22,570 nucleotides of DNA. It comes from a virus. Shown here in pieces: positions 1-4,703 of the stretch (its first letter is position 1; each line of letters begins with the position of its first letter). Both the position numbers and the translations under genes were made by a program. The notes under the pieces are model-generated. The model was not told the DNA's origin. It did no database searches and saw only the letters and a list, made by a program, of their open reading frames with translations. Where the stretch lies: IMG/VR virus record IMGVR_UViG_3300029990_000058, positions 1 through 22,570 of that record; one strand, written 5' to 3'.

Positions 1-92
1 CTAAATATAGCAGTTCCTATAAGTGCAATCACAAATACAACCATTGCAAATCCAGATAATACTAGTTCTATTAAATTCTTATCAACTTTCAT
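1..92 (-). CDS. Small membrane protein, C-terminus cut by window edge
   Basis: Thirty codons are visible before the left window edge, starting at an ATG at 92-90. After a short charged N-terminus (MKVDKNLIELV) comes a continuous hydrophobic stretch from about residue 11 to 30, rich in V, I, A and F, which should be a membrane helix. The ATG lies 11 bases inside the end of the upstream gene, the close coupling seen throughout this part of the window. The remainder of the protein is outside the window, so neither length nor family can be judged. A small one-helix phage membrane protein is the simplest reading. Confidence 0.6.
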   Translation of the reverse strand, partial: MKVDKNLIELVLSGFAMVVFVIALIGTAIF

Positions 93-267
93 CGCAATAC
101 CTCCATTTGTATCCAGCAACAACTTGTAACTTGCCTCTGCATGCTTTCGAAATACTACCACCATCAGCATAACACGCTATTGCTGCAAGGGTAATACTAT
201 CATATCTTTCTAACACTTGACCGGATATAGCAGTCAATCTTTCCACTGGTCTTCTAATTTTACTCAT
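82..267 (-). CDS. Stand-alone NUMOD1-like DNA-binding module
   Basis: A 61-residue protein. The second half contains SISKACRGK followed by GYKWRY, which closely matches the NUMOD1 helix-turn-helix module (pattern: SI-x-KACRGK...aGGYxWRY). NUMOD1 is normally appended to HNH or GIY-YIG homing endonucleases and contacts DNA. Preceding residues (VLERYDSITLAAIACYADGG) fit the upstream half of that module in degenerate form. No nuclease domain is attached and there is no room for one. I chose the ATG at 267 over the in-frame TTG at 276 because the TTG lies inside the end of the upstream gene and between the GGAG and GAGG ribosome-binding bases. The start overlaps the upstream stop by 8 bases. It could be a small transcription factor or a remnant of a homing endonuclease. 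Confidence 0.72.
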   Translation of the reverse strand: MSKIRRPVERLTAISGQVLERYDSITLAAIACYADGGSISKACRGKLQVVAGYKWRYCDES

Positions 268-454
268 TATCCTCAATCTCCTTTTTAAAGACTAGTTTAT
301 CAGTTTTAGGATTAAAATACATTCCCCAACCACTAGGATGCTTCACTTTAAGGATTTTATTAGCTGCATCTTCTTGGTTCTCTCCTGGCATTGAAATAGC
401 ACCACTAAAGCCACCATTATCTTTATTAATTATATGAAAGAAATATTTCTTCAT
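260..454 (-). CDS. Small hypothetical protein, 64 aa
   Basis: A 64-residue protein of no family I recognise. It opens MKKYFFHIINKDNGG and has a mid-section with AANKILKVKHPSGWGMYF, then a Lys/Glu-rich tail. The pattern of short beta-like strands suggests a small alpha/beta fold, perhaps resembling other phage proteins that begin MKxYFFxI, but I cannot name one. The start is the ATG at 454, which sits 6 bases after an AAAGGGGAG ribosome binding site. An in-frame TTG at 472 lies within that site and is not credible. The end overlaps the start of the NUMOD1-like gene, implying translational coupling. Confidence 0.7.
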   Translation of the reverse strand: MKKYFFHIINKDNGGFSGAISMPGENQEDAANKILKVKHPSGWGMYFNPKTDKLVFKKEIEDNE

Positions 455-480
455 TTCACTCTCCCCTTTCAATGTTGTAA

Positions 481-672
481 TTAAACTCTTTTATAATCAT
501 CCATTGATTTCATCCAATCAAAAGCTTCTTTCCCCATTAATATTAGAGATATATCTTTTTCACAGTCAACACATCTGTAAAGAACTCGAACACTATCAAA
601 TGATATAATTGTCCAGGATATAAGTATTGCTTGCCAATGTTTACAAGTTAATTGTTTTAACCATTTAAACAT
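481..672 (-). CDS. Small zinc-ribbon-like protein, 63 aa
   Basis: A 63-residue protein with CKH near the N-terminus (C10, H12) and YRCVDC around residues 32-36, i.e. a potential C/H plus CxxC metal site of the small zinc-ribbon kind common among phage accessory proteins. The segment between the two half-sites is hydrophobic and beta-like (AILISWTIISFDSVRVLYR). The ATG overlaps the stop of the upstream gene by 8 bases (ATGTTTAA), so translation is probably coupled; the nearest purine-rich motif, GAGGGCG, is rather far upstream. The function is unknown. Confidence 0.66.
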   Translation of the reverse strand: MFKWLKQLTCKHWQAILISWTIISFDSVRVLYRCVDCEKDISLILMGKEAFDWMKSMDDYKRV

Positions 673-841
673 TTTCTTTCGCCCTCTTACAATGAACTGT
701 TACCCAACACTGCTGTTGTCCGCATAAATAGAAAGTATCATAACCCTTATTCTCAGGGCAATCTTTACACTTACCTTGGTTATCTGGATTATACATAAAC
801 TTTTCATAGTCTTTTTCTTTTTTTAAATCCGCTTTCTTCAT
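665..841 (-). CDS. Cys-rich mini-protein, 58 aa
   Basis: A 58-residue open frame with a very strong ribosome binding site (GGGGGAGAG, 4 bases before the ATG at 841). Translation gives a Lys-rich N-terminus (MKKADLKKEKDYEKF) and then CKDC, a central LCGQQQCW and a final HC. That is five cysteines between residues 25 and 51, a likely zinc or disulfide knot. The end overlaps the next gene by 8 bases. The family is unknown. The start signal, cysteine pattern and snug fit between neighbours argue that it is real. Confidence 0.68.
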   Translation of the reverse strand: MKKADLKKEKDYEKFMYNPDNQGKCKDCPENKGYDTFYLCGQQQCWVTVHCKRAKENV

Positions 842-866
842 TTATCTCTCCCCCTTCATACTATTT

Positions 867-1106
867 TTACTTGGTCTTATATCCTATACTTGATATATCA
901 ACACCATTAATAGCTATTGCAGTATACTCATCTTTCGGAAATACCAAATCTAATGATGTCCATTTTTGTTCATTGAGTTGAGTGGGTAGTAATCGTATTA
1001 TTAAAGCATCTAAAGTATTTGCTTCATGCCATACAAAGTATTCTTTTCCATTTTTCATTACTAATAGCCATTTATACATTGGTTTTTTGTTATTCATTTG
1101 GTCCAT
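867..1106 (-). CDS. Small hypothetical protein, 79 aa
   Basis: A 79-residue protein with no family I recognise. The N-terminal third (YKWLLVMKNGKEYFVWHEANTLDALI) looks like a small beta-hairpin followed by a helix, resembling short phage proteins in which a strand ending KNGKEY is followed by an acidic helix. The C-terminal half contains TAIAINGVDISSIGY, typical of a second beta sheet. The chosen ATG has an AAAGGGGCGAG site 5 bases upstream. It overlaps the stop of the preceding zinc-ribbon gene by 17 bases. Confidence 0.66.
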   Translation of the reverse strand: MDQMNNKKPMYKWLLVMKNGKEYFVWHEANTLDALIIRLLPTQLNEQKWTSLDLVFPKDEYTAIAINGVDISSIGYKTK

Positions 1107-1338
1107 TTAACTCGCCCCTTTCGTTGATTCGGTGCTTATATTTATTTAATTTATCTTCCCAGTCATCGAAACCTGCCCACTTAAGAACCAGTTCATTTAA
1201 TTCGAAATCACACTTTAGACACACTGGTCTGTACTGATTACTGTCTGAGCAAATCTGCCATTGGGCGGCTGCTTTCTCACCACATTTAAAACATTTCATA
1301 CGTTTTATTCCGATATTGGTATATGGCTTTATTCTCAT
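1090..1338 (-). CDS. Phage zinc-ribbon protein with CFKCGE and WQIC motifs
   Basis: An 82-residue protein. Two metal half-sites are clear: CFKCGE at about residues 16-21 and PVCLKCD at about 38-44, separated by QWQIC and a YRPVC loop, and followed by an amphipathic helix ending in KWAGFDDWEDKLNKY. This layout (CxxCG...HQWQxC...YRPxCxxCDxxLN) recurs in many small phage proteins of unknown function, so the fold is a zinc ribbon with a C-terminal helix. The ATG at 1338 follows a GAGGGAATAAAT site. An internal ATG immediately before CFKC is possible but has a weaker site. DNA or protein binding is plausible but unproven. Confidence 0.72.
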   Translation of the reverse strand: MRIKPYTNIGIKRMKCFKCGEKAAAQWQICSDSNQYRPVCLKCDFELNELVLKWAGFDDWEDKLNKYKHRINERGELNGPNE

Positions 1339-1340
1339 AT

Positions 1341-1550
1341 TTATTCCCTCACTATAAATGCAATTAGTTTTCCATTCCTATCTGAAATTTTTTCGCATTT
1401 TATTCCTTTGGATTCAACTTCTCTTATAGCATGTATAATATTATAACCCTTGTACTCGGAAAGTTCGCTACGATTATATACAACAGTTCCAGAATATTTG
1501 ACTGCCATAAGTATACTGTTAACCAATTCGAGTTCTTTACTTGTTAGCAT
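1341..1550 (-). CDS. Small hypothetical protein, 69 aa, possibly winged-helix-like
   Basis: A 69-residue protein starting at an ATG preceded by AGAGGGGAGAG. A predicted helix (KELELVNSILMAV) is followed by a short strand (TVVYNRSEL), a second helix containing YNIIHAIREVESKG and a beta-hairpin (KCEKISDRNGKLIAFIVRE). Helix-helix followed by a hairpin resembles a small winged-helix fold, but I see no clear sequence family. It lies 2 bases upstream of the zinc-ribbon gene in transcription order and directly abuts the NADAR gene, so these three are probably one translation-coupled group. Confidence 0.64.
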   Translation of the reverse strand: MLTSKELELVNSILMAVKYSGTVVYNRSELSEYKGYNIIHAIREVESKGIKCEKISDRNGKLIAFIVRE

Positions 1551-1970
1551 TTAACTCTCCCCTCTCAATTCATGTCTTATAAGCATAAGAGTTACGCCTA
1601 ACACGTTAAATCCTTTACCTTGACATATGCCCCAATATGTATCATTCCAAGTGTTACCTTCAACTAACATTTGATTTTCGGTTGCTAATAGTTTTTCTTT
1701 TAAGTCAACATTCTGTTCGAACTTTGCTTTAACAACTTGATACATAATGTCATCTTTAACTTGCTCCCAATCACTTCTAAGACTTACACGTCTGCCCTTT
1801 CTTTTGGCCATTAAAGGAAATATATCAACAAATTCAGATTGCCTACTAATATCTTTAAAAGAATGAAATGCTGCTTCACCACTATCGAATATGAATCCGT
1901 TTAGTTCTATTTTTGAGTAACTAAAGTTGCTTAGAAAGTAATATTCTCCTATAAACTCGTCGATCATCAT
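1551..1970 (-). CDS. NADAR-domain protein (YbiA-like N-glycosidase fold)
   Basis: A 139-residue protein spanning one complete NADAR domain, the usual single-domain length. Visible motifs in order: FLSNF at 12-16, GEAAFHSFK at 31-39, GRRVSLRSDWEQVKDDIM at 59-76, a KFEQN segment and LLATENQMLVEGN around 83-106, WNDTYWGI at 108-115 and GFNVLGVTLMLIRHEL at 120-135. NADAR proteins act on ADP-ribose-linked substrates; characterised members remove ADP-ribose from guanine in DNA, reversing DarT-type modification. In a phage this would suit a counter to host DarTG defence, though YbiA/RibX-like metabolic activity on riboflavin intermediates cannot be excluded. The start has an AAAGGGGCGAG site. The gene sits in the run of small accessory genes, away from nucleotide metabolism. 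Confidence 0.9.
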   Translation of the reverse strand: MMIDEFIGEYYFLSNFSYSKIELNGFIFDSGEAAFHSFKDISRQSEFVDIFPLMAKRKGRRVSLRSDWEQVKDDIMYQVVKAKFEQNVDLKEKLLATENQMLVEGNTWNDTYWGICQGKGFNVLGVTLMLIRHELRGES

Positions 1971-1989
1971 AATAACTCGCCCCTTTCAA

Positions 1990-2142
1990 CTAACTGTGTA
2001 TAGATTCACAACTCTTTCCTAAAACTTTAAATATAGTATTCAAGTTTTCTTTTGTTATTGTAGCCATTCTCCTATCCTCGACTGCTATTTTATCAACACT
2101 TATTAATTTTTTACAAAATGGACAATAATGTTTAACTATCAT
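1990..2142 (-). CDS. Mini-protein with CPFC motif, 50 aa
   Basis: A 50-residue open frame with a strong GGAAGGAG ribosome binding site 7 bases before its ATG. The N-terminus reads MIVKHYCPFCKK, a CxxC half-site like that of zinc ribbons, followed by a mostly helical, charged segment (VDKIAVEDRRMATITKENLNTIFKVLGKS) and a lone Cys near the end. With a single CxxC it would have to bind metal as a dimer or with another protein, or act as a redox pair. The stop is 20 bases upstream of the NADAR start, whose ribosome binding site fills the gap. No family recognised. Confidence 0.62.
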   Translation of the reverse strand: MIVKHYCPFCKKLISVDKIAVEDRRMATITKENLNTIFKVLGKSCESIHS

Positions 2143-2159
2143 GAAATTACTCCTTCCCT

Positions 2160-2330
2160 TTACTTATCAGAAATAAGGAATCCTGATGTAGTGAATTTAT
2201 CAGGTGTGAGTTCATAAAATTCGACTACTGTCATTTTATCATCGATTACAATAGACATCAAGTTTTCCTCGTTTTCAGCAACTATGATATGTCTTTTATT
2301 TAATGAGTCAAGTACAAAGTAATATTTCAT
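2160..2330 (-). CDS. Small hypothetical protein, 56 aa
   Basis: A 56-residue protein with an excellent start: GGAGG, 7 bases, then ATG at 2330. The sequence (MKYYFVLDSLNKRHIIVAENEENLMSIV, then a VVEFYEL strand) looks like a small alpha/beta unit and begins like the 64-residue protein at 260-454 (MKKYFFHI...). The two may be distant relatives sharing a beta-strand followed by an acidic helix. Its stop is 17 bases before the next start, leaving just enough room for that gene's ribosome binding site. Function unknown. Confidence 0.64.
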   Translation of the reverse strand: MKYYFVLDSLNKRHIIVAENEENLMSIVIDDKMTVVEFYELTPDKFTTSGFLISDK

Positions 2331-2344
2331 TTTTATTCCTCCAT

Positions 2345-2392
2345 TTAGTTCATAATACGAAAAAGATAAAAGAGAATGCTATGATTTCTCAT
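2345..2392 (-). CDS. Possible 15-residue peptide or leader
   Basis: A tiny frame, MRNHSILFYLFRIMN, begins at an ATG with a good AAAGGGGAGTGTT site upstream and ends just ahead of the GGAGG of the next gene. It may be a leader peptide whose translation couples expression of the next gene. The same bases form a weak hairpin followed by a T-rich stretch, so the ATG context may be incidental. The clear ribosome binding site is the only reason to list it. Confidence 0.28.
   Translation of the reverse strand: MRNHSILFYLFRIMN
2359..2390 (-). terminator. Possible weak terminator or attenuator
   Basis: On the minus strand a 5-bp stem (GAGAA/TTCTC) with a 9-base loop is followed by a T-rich tract (TTTTATCTTTTT). 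The stem is short and AT-rich, so termination would be inefficient. It lies after the small membrane protein gene driven by the last copy of the repeated promoter, where a terminator would be expected by analogy with the other units. Confidence 0.3.
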
Positions 2393-2409
2393 AACACTCC
2401 CCTTTGAAA

Positions 2410-2607
2410 TTATTCTTGTTCTGTTGGTGCATCTACATAATTAACATCTACTGGCTCATCAAACGTCACTTCAAAATTGTCAATTTCGTCTTCATCTTTG
2501 TGCAGCACTTTATATAACACTCCTGCTATTAAAACTACTACTCCTCCGATTGCAACTCTTTTAAGTCCTTTCTTGTGTTCGTTTACGAATCCTTTAATAT
2601 TTTTCAT
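2410..2607 (-). CDS. Small membrane protein, MKNIK family copy 1
   Basis: A 65-residue protein: basic N-terminus (MKNIKGFVNEHKKGLKR), one membrane helix at about residues 18-33 (VAIGGVVVLIAGVLYKVL), then a strongly acidic tail (DEDEIDNFEVTFDEPVDV). This predicts a one-pass protein with the acidic part outside if the positive-inside rule holds. I chose the ATG at 2607, which follows AAAGGATGG. The in-frame ATG at 2643 is formed by the -10 box of the promoter itself and cannot be in the mRNA. The N-terminus matches the protein at 3259-3564 (MKNIK-x-F-x3-HKK), suggesting paralogy. It is transcribed by its own copy of the repeated promoter. Confidence 0.74.
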   Translation of the reverse strand: MKNIKGFVNEHKKGLKRVAIGGVVVLIAGVLYKVLHKDEDEIDNFEVTFDEPVDVNYVDAPTEQE

Positions 2608-2641
2608 GTTTATCCATCCTTTCATATTTAAGTTTTCTTTC

Positions 2642-2671
2642 ATTATACACTGTGTTTTTTTCGCGAGCTAT
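2642..2671 (-). promoter_or_regulatory. Repeated promoter, copy 1
   Basis: Minus strand: TATAAT at 2647-2642, an 18-base spacer containing CGCG, an A-run and ACACAG, and ATAGCT at the -35 position. The -35 hexamer is poor because it carries the TAG stop of the upstream gene (2668-2670). The CGCG and ACACAG blocks are perfectly kept. It drives the membrane protein at 2410-2607. Confidence 0.8.
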
Positions 2672-2946
2672 TTAGTCAACTCACATAACTCATAAGTCTT
2701 TTCAAAAATGTCAGGCTTGCATGGATAAAATTCTCCATTAACTCCTTGTATTATATAATCCATTGAATCTGCGCGCATCTCTCCTTCTAAAGTTTGGATA
2801 TATATAAATGGGTTCTCACCTCTAGCTTGTCCATTGTTTTTTAAAATCCACCAAACAACTTCTGTAGCATTACTATCACCTTGAGCATTATAAACTACAA
2901 ATTGTTTAGCATCTACTACTATTGGTTTTTTCCTATATTTGACCAT
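2668..2946 (-). CDS. Phage protein with PGDYG-like motif
   Basis: A 92-residue protein. It starts MVKYRKKPIVVDAKQF and ends with DYIIQGVNGEFYPCKPDIFEKTYE. This beginning and end are the signature of a very common phage family of unknown function, in which YRKKP-V-x-VEA is followed by an EG-x-M strand and then DWIIxGVxGExYPxKPDIFxxTYE (PGDYG-type). Here the usual G before DY is replaced by M (SMDYII). The middle carries VVWWILKNN and an IYIQTLEGEM strand. The ribosome binding site is GGGAGGGATTACA. Last gene of the group read from promoter copy 2; its stop codon lies inside promoter copy 1. Confidence 0.82.
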   Translation of the reverse strand: MVKYRKKPIVVDAKQFVVYNAQGDSNATEVVWWILKNNGQARGENPFIYIQTLEGEMRADSMDYIIQGVNGEFYPCKPDIFEKTYELCELTK

Positions 2947-2962
2947 TGTAATCCCTCCCTAT

Positions 2963-3235
2963 CTATCGATACAACCATTTATTAACTTCTTGATCAGTAA
3001 TCTTTCTAACAAGATCTCTTGATTTAAATGGATGCCACATAATATTATCACTATCGGCTACTACTATATCTATAACTCGATGAGATAATTCTCGTACAAC
3101 TTCTACATCATCAGTATATATACGTATTCGCTTTTCTATTTGAAACATCAAAGGAACTACGACTATTACAGCCGCAGTATGTCCCACTACATAACCAATT
3201 GCATATCCTATTTTTTCACCGATTTGTCTTAACAT
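2963..3235 (-). CDS. Small membrane-associated protein, 90 aa
   Basis: A 90-residue protein with a hydrophobic N-terminal half (about residues 9-31, IGYAIGYVVGHTAAVIVVVPLM) able to form one membrane helix. A basic/charged C-terminal domain follows (QIEKRIRIYTDDVEVVRELSHRVIDIVVADSDNIMWHPFK). The ATG follows GGAGGGATAACC. It lies between another small membrane protein and the PGDYG-like protein in the same transcription unit. No recognisable family. The helix-plus-cytosolic-domain design matches several neighbours. Confidence 0.68.
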   Translation of the reverse strand: MLRQIGEKIGYAIGYVVGHTAAVIVVVPLMFQIEKRIRIYTDDVEVVRELSHRVIDIVVADSDNIMWHPFKSRDLVRKITDQEVNKWLYR

Positions 3236-3258
3236 GGTTATCCCTCCTATTTCATTAG

Positions 3259-3564
3259 TTATACTTGAACTATTTTGTCATTAAACAATATAGAGACATA
3301 AGCATCTGGATCTGGTCCTTCTTTAAATATCGCAAATGGCTCACCATTCCCAGCATTCGCATCTAGGAATTTCTTAACATACTCTAGGTTTGCAGTACCC
3401 TTTGGTGTTTTCCAAGTGAGAACATTGAGTCCTTTAGCATTAACTAATCCTCTTGTACATATCCTTTTAGTTACAAAGGAGGTTGCTATAACCCCTCCAA
3501 TAACTAACCCGGTAACTACGATTTCCTTCTTGTGATCCTTACAGAATGTTTTAATGTTTTTCAT
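3259..3564 (-). CDS. Small membrane protein, MKNIK family copy 2
   Basis: A 101-residue protein beginning MKNIKTFCKDHKKEIVVTGLVIGGVIATSFV. A basic N-terminus is followed by one hydrophobic helix at about residues 14-30, then a soluble C-terminal domain (LNVLTWKTPKGTANLEYV, then FAIFKEGPDPDAYVSILFND). The first 30 residues parallel the protein at 2410-2607, including IGGV inside the helix, while the C-terminal parts are unrelated. The ATG at 3564 has an AAAGGGG site 8 bases upstream; an in-frame TTG at 3582 is part of that site. It follows the 258-residue membrane protein gene by 21 bases, so they are co-transcribed. Confidence 0.72.
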   Translation of the reverse strand: MKNIKTFCKDHKKEIVVTGLVIGGVIATSFVTKRICTRGLVNAKGLNVLTWKTPKGTANLEYVKKFLDANAGNGEPFAIFKEGPDPDAYVSILFNDKIVQV

Positions 3565-3585
3565 TTTTATTACCCCTTTCAAATT

Positions 3586-4362
3586 TTATTTCATAGTCCT
3601 TGGCATCATAGTAAAGTCAAGTACTAAACATGGAATATCATTCTCTGTCAACTGGGAACTGAACTCTGGCTCTATCAAACCATCATCTATATTCCATCCA
3701 ACCAGACCGCCTAATCCATTACTTGGTAAATCTAATTCGCTGTAAACATCGTTCACTGACATAAACATTTCGGTCATTAACTTCCTACTTGCCTCATTAA
3801 GTGATCTACGAATATGCTCAATATCACTTCTGAAATATCGTCCAGCTAAGACATCATAACATAAGGTGTCACCATGTCCAGTGTTGATTATCTCAGTATC
3901 TCTAACTGGATTCTTGAGTATACGGTCCTTAGCAATTCCATCTTTAATCTCTTGTCCTTTTTTTTCACCTATTATTTCTACTACTTTGTTCTTATACTCT
4001 TTTAGAGCATTCTCAGACAAAGAATATAAACCAATCAGTGCAGCATTCCTACGCTGGTTTACTGAGTTAGCAGACACAATTGCTGTAATGGTTACTGCAC
4101 CAGAGATAAAAGTAGGAATATAACATTTCCAAACCTCTTTAAACATCTCCCATTTAGTGAAGTCGCTAAACTCCTCATTGGCATCTAGTTCCTCTGCACG
4201 TCGTTCTTCTAAGATCTGCATAGCTTTAGGTGTAGCATCCACTGCTGCATATACAGTAGTAAATACTCCCAGCACTCCCATACCTGTTAATATGGCAGGT
4301 GAATTTTTAATGACCGTTCTTCTTGTTGTCAATGCTAATTGATTAATACTCTCTTTGTTCAT
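3586..4362 (-). CDS. Phage membrane protein, DUF6353-like
   Basis: A 258-residue protein. After a basic N-terminus (about 1-20, ending TRRTVIKN) come two hydrophobic segments: SPAILTGMGVLGVFTTVYAAVDATPKA (21-47) and YIPTFISGAVTITAIVSANSV (about 81-101). Between them is a charged loop (EERRAEELDANEEFSDFTKWE). The rest is a soluble domain with YDVLAGRYFRSDIEHIRRSLNEA. The SP-x-ILTG-x-GV...T..A..ATPKA start followed by a second helix is what I recall for the DUF6353 family of Clostridia phages; I have not verified this. The ribosome binding site is AAAGGGGATTATAA. It is first in its transcription unit, 100 bases below promoter copy 2, with a highly structured leader between, so leader-based control is plausible. 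Confidence 0.72.
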   Translation of the reverse strand: MNKESINQLALTTRRTVIKNSPAILTGMGVLGVFTTVYAAVDATPKAMQILEERRAEELDANEEFSDFTKWEMFKEVWKCYIPTFISGAVTITAIVSANSVNQRRNAALIGLYSLSENALKEYKNKVVEIIGEKKGQEIKDGIAKDRILKNPVRDTEIINTGHGDTLCYDVLAGRYFRSDIEHIRRSLNEASRKLMTEMFMSVNDVYSELDLPSNGLGGLVGWNIDDGLIEPEFSSQLTENDIPCLVLDFTMMPRTMK

Positions 4363-4379
4363 TTTTATAATCCCCTTTC

Positions 4380-4467
4380 AAAAATAAAAGTAAAAGAATA
4401 TGGTGACCTCCAGAGCAATCTACTCTAGTTTGATATACTATTTAAAGTACAAAGTCCCATATTCTTT
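4380..4467 (-). ncRNA. Structured leader or small RNA closed by a 14-bp stem
   Basis: The RNA predicted to start from promoter copy 2 folds almost completely. An 11-bp stem pairs 4457-4467 with 4393-4403 (AAAGAATATGG with CCATATTCTTT), extended by GAC/GTC past one bulged base. Inside are two hairpins: TTTGTACT with AGTA-CAAA (3-base bulge, loop TTAAAT) at 4453-4429, and CTAGAG with CTCTGG (7-base loop) at 4428-4410. The 3' side of the closing stem runs into a T-rich tract (TTTTACTTTTATTTTT), so it may end as a free small RNA of about 90 bases or act as a conditional terminator in the leader of the membrane protein gene at 3586-4362. I recognise no known riboswitch or RNA family. Confidence 0.6.
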
Positions 4468-4468
4468 C

Positions 4469-4498
4469 ATTATAACCTGTGTTTTTTTCGCGAGGCAA
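4469..4498 (-). promoter_or_regulatory. Repeated promoter, copy 2
   Basis: Minus strand TTGCCT, 18-base spacer with CGCG, A-run and AACACAG, then TATAAT at 4474-4469 followed by GAAAG. It is upstream of the structured leader and the four-gene unit 3586-2668. Confidence 0.85.
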
Positions 4499-4501
4499 AA
4501 G

Positions 4502-4552
4502 AAAAAGAATATGATTTAGCCTTTTTGCTACGACGTCCTATCTATCATATCC
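4502..4552 (-). ncRNA. Small structured RNA, about 50 bases, with own promoter
   Basis: Between promoter copies 3 and 2 lies no open frame but a foldable RNA. GGATATGAT (4552-4544) pairs over 9 bp with ATCATATTC (4515-4507), enclosing a TAGC/GCTA hairpin with loop AAAAAG (4530-4517) and a GACGTC palindrome. The 3' side of the long stem is followed by CTTTTTC, so the closing stem doubles as a Rho-independent terminator. The expected transcription start falls at or just before the first paired base, giving an RNA that is almost nothing but this fold. Not a known family to me. Confidence 0.58.
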
Positions 4553-4556
4553 TTTC

Positions 4557-4586
4557 ATTATATAGTGTGTAAACCCCGCGAGGCAA
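4557..4586 (-). promoter_or_regulatory. Repeated promoter, copy 3
   Basis: Minus strand TTGCCT, 18-base spacer beginning CGCGGGG and containing ACACAC, then TATAAT at 4562-4557 and GAAAG. It drives the small RNA at 4502-4552; the preceding tRNA-like gene ends in TTATTTTTGCC, so its U-tract merges with the -35. Confidence 0.82.
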
Positions 4587-4591
4587 AAATA

Positions 4592-4672
4592 AGAAGATGT
4601 GTCAGATTCGAACTGACGACCTCTGAGTAACTCTATCAGCGCTCTTACCTTACTGAGCTAACCATCTCCTTC
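4592..4672 (-). tRNA. Aberrant tRNA or tRNA-like RNA, identity undetermined
   Basis: The minus strand forms a near-complete cloverleaf. Acceptor GGAGATG (4669-4663) pairs with CATCTTC (4599-4593) and extends outward by two A-T pairs; D-arm GCTC/GAGC (4658-4655, 4644-4641); anticodon arm CTGAT/CTCAG; variable AGGTC; T-arm GTCAG-TTCGAAT-CTGAC (4617-4601), with the canonical TTCGAAT loop. Three features are odd. One extra G interrupts the acceptor at 4662. The anticodon loop reads AGAGTTA, so the invariant U33 is G, and the fifth anticodon-stem pair is T-C; the formal anticodon would be AGT. No CCA is encoded; CTTATTTTT follows. It is immediately below promoter copy 4, with the start of transcription predicted at about the first acceptor base. 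A degenerate tRNA or a tRNA mimic are both possible. Confidence 0.6.
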
Positions 4673-4673
4673 T

Positions 4674-4703
4674 ATTATAGGCTGTGTAATCCTTGCGAGC
4701 TAA
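4674..4703 (-). promoter_or_regulatory. Repeated promoter, copy 4
   Basis: Minus strand TTAGCT, 18-base spacer beginning CGCAAGG and containing TTACACAG, then TATAAT at 4679-4674 followed by AGAAG. The -35 hexamer carries the TAG stop of the MazZ-like gene. The predicted start is within a base or two of the tRNA-like acceptor 5' end. Confidence 0.8.

Noticed and set aside
4592-4672. Functional tRNA-Thr with anticodon AGT
   Set aside because: The loop has G at position 33 and a mismatch closing the stem, so a decoding tRNA with that identity is not supported; reported as tRNA-like only.
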